A stretch of 64,000 bases of DNA from Karalla daura (taxonomy: Eukaryota; Chordata; Actinopteri; Chaetodontiformes; Leiognathidae). Position numbers and translations under genes: made by a program. Where the stretch lies: the NCBI GenBank assembly GCA_029224185.1, contig CM055190.1, positions 15,255,320-15,319,319 on the forward strand, in the 5' to 3' direction. Under the pieces are notes generated by a model, which did no database searches, was not told where the DNA came from, and saw nothing but the letters and a program-made list of their open reading frames with translations. This document shows, in pieces, positions 44,882 through 56,545 of the stretch; positions within the stretch are counted from its first letter, which is position 1, and every line of letters starts with the position of its first letter.

Positions 44882-45757
44882 GGCTGTGGGCACACAGATC
44901 AGACTTCTGTTTACATGTGTCTCTCCGCTGGGGATGAGCTGTTACATGATGCAAAATAGGTTATTCACCTTTAATACCAAAGATATATCACGTTAACAAG
45001 AAATCTGTTCATTCCTGCAGAGGACCTACCCAAAGGATTAACAAAGTATCTATCTACGTGGCTTTACTGTTTACAGTAAAGCCACAGTGAAAGCCAAAGT
45101 GATTTGGACTGCATGCTTGCCGATTATCTGAGACGTGCATGCATGCACACAGCATGCATGTATCAATATGATCTGAAGTCGTCAACAAACACACCAGTTT
45201 TCCTTACTGTAACAACCACCACTCCCATCGACCCCCACTCAAATGAACTAACGTGTGGACTTGCGGCCACAAACCAGCGATCCAGCAGGCTACAAAACCC
45301 ACTTTAACATTAATCTCCTGCAATGCACAACAAACTTTACCTTTGTTCAGTCTCAGACGATGTTAGATTGTGCCTGTAGCTCGCGGTCTGTGTTAACACT
45401 GAACGCAGTGTTTGGTAACTCTTAACCTCGTGGGTTACAAAACCCGGACGCTCTCCTACGTAGGCAGCACAGCCAGCCAATCAGAGAAGAGCAGCTGAGC
45501 TACACACCTGCAGTTCGCCCCCTCGGACACCGGGCGTCGCTGCACCAACAGGAAACACTGCCTAAAACATTTTAAACATTACGACAAATATAAATCATTA
45601 AATGCCTATATATGAGAAACGAAAGCTCCGCAGTGCTAACACGCGCCCAGGAGAGCATGCATTACCTCAATCCAGCACATATGTGGAAAACACTATATGT
45701 GTAACGCTAAAGACTAGGCGCTCTGACGGTGTTAACTCCAGCGGCTCATCGTAGCTC
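44882..45757. other. cry5 5' flank and intergenic sequence to tRNA-His
   Basis: No protein-coding exon upstream of the cry5 ATG was recognised. Contains a 28-nt palindrome (45058-45085) and a GC-richer segment with a CCAAT box (45478-45482), which probably includes the cry5 promoter and perhaps a non-coding first exon near 45340-45440. I found no perfect D-box or CACGTG E-box. Confidence 0.45.
45058..45085. other. 28-nt near-perfect palindrome (13-bp stem, 2-nt loop)
   Basis: GTGGCTTTACTGT pairs exactly with ACAGTAAAGCCAC across a TT centre. As DNA it could form a cruciform; as RNA from either strand, a tight hairpin. It lies about 180 bp upstream of the cry5 ATG, probably in its promoter, leader or first intron. 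Confidence 0.9.
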
Positions 45758-45829
45758 GCCGTGATCGTATAGTGGTTAGTACTCTGCGTTGTGGCCGCAG
45801 CAACCCCGGTTCGAATCCGGGTCACGGCA
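45758..45829 (+). tRNA. tRNA-His (GTG)
   Basis: A 72-nt uninterrupted cytosolic tRNA gene. The acceptor stem pairs GCCGTGA with TCACGGC. The D-arm/A-box contains TAGTGGTTAGTA. The anticodon stem CTGCG/CGCAG encloses loop TTGTGGC with anticodon GTG at 45791-45793. The T-arm/B-box is GGTTCGAATCC within a GC-rich stem. The final encoded A is the discriminator base. The histidine-specific G-1 is added after transcription, so it need not be encoded. The sequence is nearly identical to vertebrate tRNA-His, so it looks functional. It stands alone between the divergent genes cry5 and frmd5. Confidence 0.97.
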
Positions 45830-45862
45830 TTGTGGAACAATGTCACGGCAGATGAGCCTCAC

Positions 45863-45866
45863 TTTT
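45863..45866 (+). terminator. Pol III terminator of tRNA-His
   Basis: First TTTT run after the tRNA, starting 34 nt past its 3' end (context CACTTTTGG). A second TTTT lies at 45869-45872. RNA polymerase III stops at such T runs. Confidence 0.6.
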
Positions 45867-46747
45867 GGTTTTGTGTCGTTGAAATACTCCGGTGACGCCT
45901 AATGTCGCTTTTAAAGTATTTGAAACCAAACGCACTCTTCTTTTTCGGTGGTCAAGGCAAATGAACCATTCGATTTGTGTCTATTCAACGACACAAGGTC
46001 ACGTTTTAAAGCGTCTGAAGCCAAAATCTCTCTTCTAAAGTGATTGCGGAAATATTAAGGGGGCCTTGAATGGGTGAATGGAATATTTGTCCTTATTTTC
46101 TATTTGTCTATTTATTTACATTAGAAATGCCATATGTGCTTTAACAATCTTTCAGAGCCTGTCAAGTTACATTTGTGAGGGAAACAAAAAAAAACAAAAA
46201 TGTGTAGCTAAAACATAAAGTAGCTAACTTAGCTAAACAGTGCTTGTTTCTCTTATATAGTAGACTCCCACACAAAAGAAACAGAGGAAATGCAGGACCT
46301 GTCTAGTTGTGCTGCTTTACTTTCACCAATGTGGTCAGCGGTAATTATAAAGAATATTCTGGCTAACTCTTAATATTTCCATAGGTCTCAAAACAGACAA
46401 ATGAGCACATTGTGTGTGAAGGTGCAGCTGAACAGGGACACAGCTGCAGCAGAGCTGTGTGTCCATCACTATATTTTTCATAAATTCCTCCTTTCTTCCT
46501 CCAGATAGTGAGTTTGGCCTCGGTTTGTGCAACATTTCCATGTGAGAAATTTATATTAATACCCAGGCCCATTCCAGATGCTCTCAACAGGAAAAATATG
46601 TGCTACAGTTTTTGCAACAGTTTTAGCTTCAACTGCAACCTAAAATCGTCTGGCCTGACCACTGTTGCCCACTGTTGCACATTAGCTGTAATTGTTATGT
46701 TGATGTTTTCTGTGATGATCTCAACTACTTCATAACATAATGCAGGC

Positions 46748-47036
46748 TATATTATATTATATTATATTATATTATGTTATATTATATTATATTATATTAT
46801 ATTATATTATATTATATTATATTATATTATATTATATTATATTATATTATATTATATTATATTATATTATATTATATTATATTATATTATATTATATTAT
46901 ATTATATTATATTGTATTATATTGTATTATATTATATTATATTATATTATATTATATTATATTATATTATATTATATTATATTATATTATATTATATTAT
47001 ATTATATTATATTATATTATATTATATTATATTATT
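46748..47036. repeat. (ATATT)n pentanucleotide minisatellite
   Basis: About 289 bp, roughly 58 units of a pure A/T pentamer, with single-base variants (ATGTT near 46777, ATTGT near 46914 and 46924). Open in several frames, giving long Tyr-Ile-Leu ORFs that are not genes. It abuts the frmd5 promoter. Confidence 0.98.
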
Positions 47037-47079
47037 GGGCTCCTGTCTGACGCACCGTGAAGGCGTCATCTCTCTCGCA

Positions 47080-47110
47080 GCCCTATTGGCTGAATGGGAC
47101 GTCACTCACA
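47080..47110 (+). promoter_or_regulatory. frmd5 promoter region elements
   Basis: A sharp shift from pure A/T to GC-rich DNA at 47037. An inverted CCAAT box (ATTGG, 47085-47089) and a CRE-like GACGTCA follow, about 300 bp before the frmd5 ATG. No TATA box near. Confidence 0.4.
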
Positions 47111-47390
47111 GGCTTGGCTCGCCCAGCAGCTTTCCAGCGGCGGCATGGCAACGGAGGAGAGAGTGGGGGCTGTGGTGGTGCAGGGGGCTGAGGTGACAGT
47201 CTGACCGGACCACAGACCGAGAGAGACAGAGCATCAGGAGCAGGTACGGGAGGCAGCAGTGACCGGACACAACGATGCTCCCACTGACCAGGTGTTGGGC
47301 CACAGGACGCGGACGGCGCTGATCAAAGTTGCATGCGTGTGTGCGCTGCGTCCTTCTGCCAGGTCCCGTTCACAGACGAGAAGCGAGAAG

Positions 47391-47492
47391 ATGCTGAGCC
47401 GACTGATGAGCAGCAGCATCAGGAGTCTGGACCGGGAGTGCAACTGCACCGTGAGGCTGCTGGACGACTCGGAGTACACCTGCACCATCCAG
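47391..47492 (+). CDS. frmd5: FRMD5 first coding exon (partial gene)
   Basis: Start of FERM domain-containing protein 5, a membrane-cytoskeleton adaptor at cell junctions. ATG at 47391, 34 codons, then donor GTCAGT at 47493, phase 0. It begins MLSRLMSSSIRSLDRE, then the first FERM strand CTVRLLDDSEYTCTIQ. Both match vertebrate FRMD5 closely; related FRMD3 and EPB41-type proteins differ at the N-terminus. The remaining FERM lobes, FERM-adjacent region and C-terminal transmembrane segment must lie beyond 64000, since I found no second exon in the following 16.5 kb. The upstream sequence is GC-rich with a promoter-like composition. Confidence 0.9.
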
Positions 47493-48364
47493 GTCAGTGG
47501 GGAGCAGCATCTCCCCGTCTCTCACAATCACCTTGTTGTGGAGGACGTGCAACGTATAGGAGGTGATGGTGGTGGTGGGGATCAGGTGAAATGACCCCCC
47601 TGTACTTCCTACAGCCCCTGTGTACATTTATGATCAGGAGAAGCTGTCACTGAGCCTCGAAGCATGTTGCTTTGTGTTCATGGCGTCAGTCATGAATGGA
47701 CTACAGGCGTCACCTGCACGCACGTCATATGGCAAGTCCAGGGAATGTTAATCAGCATGGTTGTGAATTCGCAAATAATTAAATAAAGGAGAGAGAAATC
47801 TGCTCATAAGCTGCTGTCACTCCTGCAGCAGCTGCTGCTGCTGCTTTATGGTTTATGCATTGATGTGAAGGCATCATGAGGCAGATCTGGATAATCTGAG
47901 GATTTCTGCGTCCTCTTGGTATGTGAGGCAGGCCTGAGGCACGGGAGGTTTGTGGTCTATAATCACAGGAGGTTTGTTTGGATGCAGATCAGTCTAAATA
48001 GAGGTCGGGCATCCTAATTAGTTTCAATAAGCAGTTGTTGTACTCTCAGTCATTAACTTGTCCTTCAGGCTGACCCTGGCACTGACCCTGGAGTATCACT
48101 GGGCATTTTGAACAAGATGACACGTTATCTGTGATTAAATCTCTTGCCTGCTGTTTTGGAGATGCAAATCCCAACAAGTTGTTTCTTTTGAGAAAAAGGC
48201 TGATCTAAACTTTGTTATTAAATTTATGCTGTGATCAAATGTTTCTTCTGCCCAGCAACTGAAATACTGGTAAAACAAAACAGTAACTATTTATTAGCTT
48301 CATTTAAATTGTGGCTGTAATAATTTGTTTCAGAAATGAGTCTTGCATTTTATTGCAAGGACAT

Positions 48365-48575
48365 CCTGTTTCAGGGCACCACGATGGTTTGGTGTATGGT
48401 TCAAATCCTGGTCGGACCAAGGGCCGTCCTCTGTAGAGTTTGGATGTACTATGGTTTCCTCCCACACTCTATAAACATGCTGTCCCATGCTTTGAGTGAA
48501 TAGCGTGTGTGCCTTGCAGTGGACTGGTGACCTCTCCAGGACGTGGCCCCTGCCTTTGCCCTATGCAGCTGGTAA
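48365..48575 (+). repeat. Degenerate dispersed repeat copy
   Basis: Shared phrases: GGTTCAAATCCTGGTCGGAC, GGTTTCCTCCCACACTCTATA, GTGGACTGGTGACCTCTCC and CCCTGCCTTTGCCCTATGC, in plus orientation. Confidence 0.7.
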
Positions 48576-49384
48576 TAGGCACCTGCAGAAAGAATTTGTT
48601 TTAGCTAATGTACAAACGCGTTTTGGGTTTTTATCTGCTGCAGCTTTGATTTTGTTTAACAATCACTTGTACATTTTATCGCACAGATGTTCTGTTGAAT
48701 TGTGCAGGTATTGCTGCTATTTTCTTCAGTGACTTATCATAGATCAGTGCTCTTTATTCCTGTGACGTGTGTTGCAAGCACCGATTAATTCTGCACTCAG
48801 GGTTAGCCAGTCACTCACAGACTTGTTTGAAGCATTTCTCTTTACTTCTTTCACATTGAGTTGTCTCAAAAATCAATTGCTATATTGACATGGACAGAGG
48901 TGAGACATGACGGGAGTCAATAAACAGGCCGTGTGTTTATAAACGACAGAGCAAAGGAGTAAGCAGCTGATTATTCTCTGTTGCCTCCTTTTGTGATTCA
49001 AGTGTGTGTTCGTGTCTGTAACATCTTAAGTGCATCATTGAGGAGTCATCTTTGAGTCGCTGGAGCTGCGTTTGATGCTTGTTCCTCAAAGGGATTCCAT
49101 CGCTGCTGAATTAGAGATGACAGCACATAAAGACCATCACCACCTGTTTGTTTCTGGGAGCTGATGGCAAGGGAAACATCCCAGTGCTGGGAGGGTGGCA
49201 GGTGAAATTGTGATTTTATCTTCTTCTACATCAGTCTCCCTGCTTGAGCAAGAAGCAAGAATCTGCAAATACTTTGATATTAAAGTATTATTATTTCAGG
49301 TATGGAAATGATTTGCTATATTCATAGAGGTCAGGAATGTCTGATTTCAGATCAATCTACCTCCAACCATACATCAACAAAATA

Positions 49385-49570
49385 CACCCTGGACTGGTCT
49401 CCTGTCCATCACAGGACACAGGACATAAACTATTCACTCTCACAACTAGGGGCAATTTGGAGTCTCCAGTCAACCTAAACACATGTTTTTGAACAATGGG
49501 AGGAAACCAACCTGGATTGAAAACATGGACCTTGTTGCTGTGAAGCTATATACTGATCCATTGTGTCGCA
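49385..49570 (-). repeat. Degenerate dispersed repeat copy (minus)
   Basis: Reverse-complement order: CACCCTGGACTGGTCTCCTG, GGGGCAATTTGGAGTCTCCA, GTCAACCTAAACACATG, GGGAGGAAACC and a final CACAGCAACAAGG-type end. Confidence 0.7.
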
Positions 49571-50419
49571 CTGTAGACTACAATACGGTTACATTTCTAA
49601 GCATGGTCCACAGTGGTTGTGCTCTCAGTGCTTAGCACAGGAACATCTGCATTGACATTACTTTGTACAAATCCTCTGCTTTACAGAGATATGACTAAGG
49701 ACTGTGTGTATTCTTGGAGCTTTTTATGAAGACAAAGTAATCCTCAGCTCTCCGCAAACGCATCTCCATGAGGTCATCAAGGCACTATTTCTGGAGCCAC
49801 CAAGAAACCTGTGAAGACTGTGGAAAGAGCAACAGTTGAGATTACTGTTAGCATGTAGAATTGGAATCAGGTGGACAATGCACACTATTAAATCTAATGT
49901 CTAGAAAGGGTTATTATGGCTTATTGCCATTGTTTGGTTGTCTGCACTTGAAAAGTGCTGTTGATTGACTGATTGAGATGTAGATCCGAGATCCTGTTGA
50001 TTCGGACACAGGCTTCCTGTGAATGAAAAGAAGTGGTTGCAGTAGTGCCTTCAGGCCCTGTGTTTTGCTCTCTAGTTCTATTTTGAAAGGAAAGGAAATG
50101 CTATGTCAGTGACAGTCCCTCTGTCCAACTCCTTCTCCCACCCCTCAGTTTTAATGTTCATCGCTTACAAGCCCAACACCATGTACACCGTTTCCTTTGG
50201 ACTGATAATGGGAGGACGTGCTGTGCCCAGTGAATTTTATTATTTTTTTAATTCAGTGAGTGTTGTTTACCAAAGTGTGCAGCCCACACTTGTTTCCCCT
50301 TGACTTCTGAGCAGCTCCTTCGCCCAGTCATGACTGAGTGTGTGTGGCTGTCAAGATATGCTGATCCCACTCTTCCAGACGCTGAAAGCACGCAGCAGGG
50401 ACAGAATGCTTAATTTCTA

Positions 50420-50930
50420 GTGGAGCCTCTGTTTAGGGGGATTAGCCCTTCATTGGCGTATTTCATTATTTCCAACGCTGGTAATAATGAAATGTGTCAT
50501 TATTTCCCACCATGGGGGCTCTTCATGAAGCACAACTGGTGTAAATAGAAACACAAACAGGATCATCAGCTTAATCACTCATTTATTGTTCAAAGCGACA
50601 ACAACAACATCATTTTATTTTCCTTTGAGCGATGTCAATTGTGCTTCAACAAAGCATCCAAACAATCCCAGATGACCATGCCGTTTTTCATCTGCATGAA
50701 GGACATCACAGTGGCCTCACAGGAGCATGACGCCATTGTTGGCCAGCTAAAAATGGGAATAGATGTCTGCTGTCCTCTCCTGCGCACCTTGGAGAGGTGG
50801 CCCAGAATAAAGGCCCCTCGTGGGGCTCGACAATGGTCATGCTCTCCATTTAGCTCAATTAGCCTTCACCTTGAACTGCTGCCTTTATGCTTGATTCACG
50901 CGGCAGTGGAGCGGTGGAAGATTTGACCTT
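50420..50930. promoter_or_regulatory. Candidate regulatory block in frmd5 intron 1
   Basis: Motif-dense, GC-balanced stretch. TCATTATT occurs at 50463-50470 and 50497-50504, and inverted (AATAATGA) at 50483-50490, resembling homeodomain/POU sites. A GGATTAG Otx/Pitx-like site lies at about 50439-50445. No coding potential recognised. This is a guess from motif density only. Confidence 0.2.
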
Positions 50931-53900
50931 CATATGAAGGAAAATCTCAGCGTGTTGTGGACCGGGATGTCAGTGTCAGTCAGTGTTGAAGCGAACGCGG
51001 TGCGACGTGAAGACACAGAGCCCCACAACTGCTCCCCTCCCCTCGTGCACCAGCCCCATCAGATCCTGTCAGATCCTGCCACCACCACCCATTTCCCACA
51101 GCCACGCCGGTGTGTCCGACCCACTCTCATCGTGACATTGCTGCTGATCACATCGTGACCCTGAATGCATGGGGAGACTCGTGCTCATTGATTTATCCTT
51201 CTCTTTCAACACCATTCAATCTTACAGGACACTCACAGGCTTCTCAAGTCATGCTGTGACCTCTGACAGCCTCGGTCACAAATGATATAATGTTATGATA
51301 TACAAGCTTATTATTCACTCAGCTTGATTTCTGCTGCTGTATTTACTTTCATTTCACACCAGCGGGTTAATGATGACCCCATTTATTTATTTGACCATTG
51401 TTTTACAAAACAAAAATTGGGCTCTAGTTCACTCACTTGTGGTTTATTATTTCTATGAATTTTATTTCTCAAAGAAACCAATTAATCAACAATAAACCCG
51501 TTCAGGATTGATGCATAACTCTGTCTCTCCTGGCACTTCATGCAACAGTGGGCAGGGAGCTCACATCAAACTGTGCTGTGGAGAGGCTGAGCTCACATGT
51601 GAAAACACTGGAACGTGTGGCGCTGTGGAGGTCCTGGAGCAGGTGCCATAGTGGCTCGAGGCAGCAAAGAAAAACAGCATTTTAAAGAAGCTGGCCATAG
51701 TGCCATGGAGTACTTCCTGCTGAGACATGGCCTGATAATAATCCGAGAGCAGCTGCATGGCAAATAAATCCTTGGCTTCAAAGTACAGTAGCATGAGTCT
51801 TCCAAGTAAGCTTTGTTGGAGCAAGGCCTGCTTTCTTCAATACTGCTGGGTGGGTCAAGTAGAGCATGAGTGTCTGCAGGGCCCGTGTGTTGGTTTGGAT
51901 TGAGCAAAGGTTTCAGATTTGCATGTGTCTCATTGCCAGAGGGAGCAGAGTGTGGGGTTCACAGTTCTGTTCAAGGACACTTTGACAGGAGGACAGAAGA
52001 TGCCAGATGCTGCTGAGCCATTGCTGCATGATCACTGCATGGCAAGTAGGATAAACATTTCCTCGATCCAAGTTTGAGAAAACTTTTCACAGTGTATCAA
52101 TACGTCATGATAAATTCACGTCATCCACAATGAGCTTGCAGCATTGTTGTCCTTTTGTTACAAAATGTATGTAATGTTTCGAAGTCATATATAGGGTGAC
52201 TTGCAGCTTTGTGTTCATGCTGTGCAGCTCAGCTACCTCTAATACCATTCATCTACTGCATCTCAATAGACTTCACCTCAGGCCCTGTCTGCATAGGTAC
52301 ATGTAAAACATTCAGCATTTCGCACTGAGTAAATGTAACAGAACAAGCTTCACTGTCAGGGTGAAATAGACACAGTCCACGTTAAAGCGTAAAAAATGTA
52401 TAAATGTATAAAGTCCTCAGCTCCGCAGAAACCAGCCTGAACTACTTTTTCTGAGAGCTATTTGCTGCAGATTAATATCCCTAGCCTGAAATAAAGCATG
52501 TTTATCAGAGACTGAAGGTGGGATGAATGATAGAATAGTATTGATCAGAAAGACGTAGCTCATCACTGTGAGTAAGTGCTTCAGGCACCTGGCATCGGCT
52601 CCGAGCCTGGGTCGTCCACTAATGAAATTAGGGCCGTTCTGTTGGAGCCAAATGGAGAACTGGAAGGAGCTCCTCTTGTTTTGCATTGTGAATGCATTAT
52701 TGAAATAGGTTGCGCTTGTCTCCTAAGTGTTCTCTCTGCATTTCTCATATTGTTTTCTTCTCAGCGCGCGTGTGGCTAAAATTGGAATAGAGGTTGTAAC
52801 ATATTTGGGTTTCAAACGTGAGAGGATTTGCTCTTCTACTTTTGCCTTCTCACTGAAATAATGACAATAGCTAACATTTTTAACAGACCATAGGTTTCAT
52901 TTTTTGTTCAAACCAGACTCCAGCCAAACACTTACCTACAAATGTACAAACTATGTACAAGCAGAGTTTATGAACCTTCTACATTACAACAAACCAAAGT
53001 TAAAATAATACAATCCAATGTGTTTTACTGTGAATTTTGATATAGATATAGATATTGATATCTATTATCTTACCAGGTTTGTAACTGAACAGTGTTGTCA
53101 GGGTTAATTAAATGGTTAATAAATTATTGAAAACAAACATTTTAGATCACTAATCAGTTAACATCATTAAGTGTAATGTTTCAAGCTCTTGAAACGAACA
53201 GTACAAGCAGTGCTCGGACCTTTTGGTATTTTCACGACCTTGGAGTTCACTTTGCCCCTGTGTGTGTGTGATGCTCCGCTGCCAAATGGAGCACAGAGGA
53301 AGAGTGCGAAGCTAAGGAACAGGTGAATGAATCATTGAAATGTGGCGGCATGCAGTGAGCTGGTAGAAATGGAGCCTGAGACCTCGAAGAAGCGAAGTGA
53401 TCTCAGAACCTCATCTATTTACGATGCAGTACACCTTTCCTGCTGCTGTGGTGATTTCATGGGCGAAAAATGCTGACAAGTAATACAAAAATGACCGAAA
53501 TACATATTCCATCTGAATATATTTTCCTCAATCATCCTCTGCCAGACGATTTGTCTCAACAGTGTTTAAAGCAGGGTCAGCATTTATCCATAAATGCGTG
53601 TGAGTGAATTTTCTGGTATCTGTTGTCCACAGCTGCTGTAGACAGTATGAAAATCTCCCTCACTTCATTAAATCCTCTCAGCCATATGGAAACAGCAGGA
53701 CACAGAGATGCAGCAGGCTACATCTGCAGCCTCGTGCCAGGAAGTACCGTGCCAGTGTGTAGTGACAGTACATGAGACCGTCCACTGTGACTTGATTAAA
53801 TTACATGCAAATAACAAACACACCAAAACACACAAAAAGCACGCACACGTAACTCAGTATTCTGTTGTTAAATATCTGTAAAAGCCTCCAGAATTGTTCA

Positions 53901-55630
53901 TTCAGTGCTTCCCTGTGTTTGACACAGTTGTTTCAGGAGACCAGAGATGATTCTGGCCGAGGGTGCTTTTATGAATCAACACCCTCTGATCTATATTCCA
54001 CTTCAGCCAGAGCTTTCACATATTGCTGTATCCTCCAGAACACCCACACACTATTGGTGTACATGTAAGACTCCGAGTCAGCCAGATGCTTCTGCTGGTG
54101 TCAGAGTGAAAGTGTTCTCCTGTGGAGCAGCTGTGATATTTACTGTTTTACTGCTCTGGTTTAACCTCTCGGCGCGTTAACATGCGCCTGAAACATTAAT
54201 AATCTGTCCAGCAGGAATCCAAGAAAGTTGTAAGAGCTTGCGGTATTTTGTGGAGTACTCCTACTCAGTGTAGTGGCTTTGAGTTAGTATGCTGAAGCTA
54301 AGCGAGTATAATGTTCATCTAATTTGTTTGGATTATTTTGGGATGCATTCAGCCCTTAAGTGTTGAACACATGAAAGATTCACCATGAGGTTAACTCTTT
54401 AAGACCCTACTTTCCCTTGGCTTTACCCCTCTTCCACTGCTACCTCTTAAATAGTGCTTAAACGAATACTTAGTACTTATTACTGCAGCCCTCAGTAGTA
54501 TGTAGAGCAGCAGTTATCGTTACACTAGATTTCTATTGCGATGTTGTGTGGTCATGTTCTCCAATTAAAGTCCCTTTAGATAAAGCATTATGCTTAATGA
54601 CTAAATGTAAATCTAACATAGTTAGGCACAAATATGAAAAAGAAGCTTCATAGTCCTAGGGATGCATCAACATGAATATGTGCTGACACATTTCAGTCTG
54701 GTCCTTGATGATGCACAATGTCCATTGTAACAGTAGGCAGATAAAATATAAAGACTAGCTGTAAGACCTCTCTGTGTTTAAACCGGTTACAGTAAATTTG
54801 TAAACAAAATCACGAACAGCCAAAATGTTGAGACCTGATGGAATCAGTGGGCCAGCTGTGATTTTAACTGTGTGCATTTTAATCTTGGATATGCTGGGAC
54901 CTGCTTCCTCACTTTGCTCAGAAACTGCTGTCAGAGTGTCTTTGATCAGGGCTCTGAGTCTCAGTTCCAGTGGATCTGCTTAGCAGCTGATAACAGAAAT
55001 CTGCATGGATGGGGAAAGCTTCTAAAGGAGCTAAATGGTGAAACATTATATGGTCTTCTGTCTGTATTTTCAGACATCTGAATATGAAGTTCACCATTAG
55101 GGCTGATGATAGTCTCTGTCTCACACCACAGCAAAACGTGCCATGCGTAACACCTCTCACTGCACGGTGTTAAATAGCGGTGGAAAAAAAAAAGGGATTG
55201 ATTCAACTTTAACTTGAAGTCCATACATTTAGCCTGTGTCTCTGAATTATGGGATCGGGGACATGTAGTCTGGAAACGGTTGTCTTCACAGGCCAGGAGG
55301 ACCTGTGAGGGTTTAATGTAGAATTAAAGTATGTGTCTTTAGACAGAGCTCCTGCTTATCAGCCTGACTTATCCTGACTGCCAGCAATGTGCTGCCCTGC
55401 TGAATGTGCCAGGGACGTGTCCTCCTGTTGTGAAGGCAGGCTGCTAAATAACATGGAGATCCATAATGTGGAGAAACGGTGAGATAAGCCCTGAAGGCCC
55501 TGGTGTGCTCTCAGATTAGGACTCTCTGTGATATCGAGGACAGCAGTGATGTCATGGCCTTGACCCTGCTGCATGTGGTTATTGAAGGCCACACTAAAGT
55601 TGAGAAGTCATTTGACTGAAACTGGTTTGC

Positions 55631-55984
55631 ATATTTTCTGGACTATAATTCACACTTTTTTAGTAGTTTGGCTCGTCATGCAACCTATATTTCGAGGCGA
55701 TTTATGTGTCGAAAGCATACGCGATGTCATCTATAACCACCAGTGGGCATCATCCACACTCGACAGCCCGTCTTTGTCAGTCATGTGACTGACACCCACG
55801 CCACCATATTGGATGGCTACCGATGTCGTGCCAGAGCGTAAACCATACAGAGAAAATCTGAACAGAGAAACCATGGAGAGACACATGACCAGGTCGGTCC
55901 AGGTTGATTTTTTTCACTTAATGAAATATTTTTGACAGATACGACTAATACTCCAGAGCAACATATAGTCCATAAAATACGGTA
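55631..55984. mobile_element. MITE-like non-autonomous DNA transposon
   Basis: Left end ATATTTTCTGGACTATAA and right end, read in reverse, CCGTATTTTATGGACTATAT form imperfect inverted repeats of about 25 bp, 350 bp apart. The GGACTATA...CGACTTATA-type termini resemble an abundant fish MITE family; I do not assign a family name. There is no transposase ORF. Ends are approximate. Confidence 0.6.
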
Positions 55985-56254
55985 ATTAAATTCAAACCCA
56001 AATGCTGTTTAATTTTACAAAATAATTTCACAGAAAATGTATTTTGGCTCCTTCACGTTAATAAGCCACCACTGGGGATTAGTGTCAGACCTGACAACAA
56101 TTCCAACTAATGCTGAAAGCCTACAGCTTTATCATTTTAAATACAATCAGTAGACTTTTAGCCACTGATTAGTGTTCAGCTGATTTTGAGAAGAAATTTG
56201 AGAAATGAGAAGAAATGAGTAGAAAATTAGTCTAGAAAATGAATAAATGTAACA

Positions 56255-56545
56255 CAGTGACACAGCGAGTGACACAGTGAGTAGCACTGTTGTCTCACAG
56301 CAAGAAGGGTTGAATACCAGTCAGAGTTCCTGTCTATGTGGAGTTTGCATGTTCTCACTGTGTCTGGAGGGTTTTCTCTGAGTTCTCTGGTTTCAGCCAC
56401 AGTCCAGAAACATGCATGTTTATGTTGGTTGTTAGTTCTAAATTACCCCAAGGTGTGAGTGTGAGAGTGAACGGTGTGTGTGTCCTGTAATGGACTGGAA
56501 ACCTGTCCTGGGTGGATTCCCTAGAGAGAGCGTCTTTGGATACAA
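56255..56545 (+). repeat. Dispersed repeat, best-preserved copy
   Basis: The most complete copy. Order: CACAGCAAGAAGG, GTGGAGTTTGCATGTTCTC, TCTCTGGTTTCAGCCACAGT, CCAGAAACATGCATG, TCTAAATTACCCCAAGGTG, GAACGGTGTGTGTGTCCTG, TAATGGACTGGAAACCTGTC and GGGTGGATTCCCT. Useful as a seed for a consensus. Confidence 0.75.

Larger units (their letters stand above)
45830..47390. other. tRNA-His to frmd5 interval: inverted repeats, (ATATT)n, promoter
   Basis: Holds the Pol III terminator and an odd inverted/direct repeat zone just after the tRNA (45842-46055), AT-rich filler, the (ATATT)n array (46748-47036), and the GC-rich frmd5 promoter/5' UTR (47040-47390). No coding exon seen. Confidence 0.6.

Noticed and set aside
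44881..44893. Four-codon upstream extension of the photolyase frame
   Set aside because: It would start at GTG; the family conserves the ATG at 44881 followed by the HWFRKGLRLHDNP stretch.
46740..47196. Overlapping ORFs of 106 and 140 codons rich in Tyr-Ile-Leu
   Set aside because: They are only translations of the (ATATT)n array in different frames.
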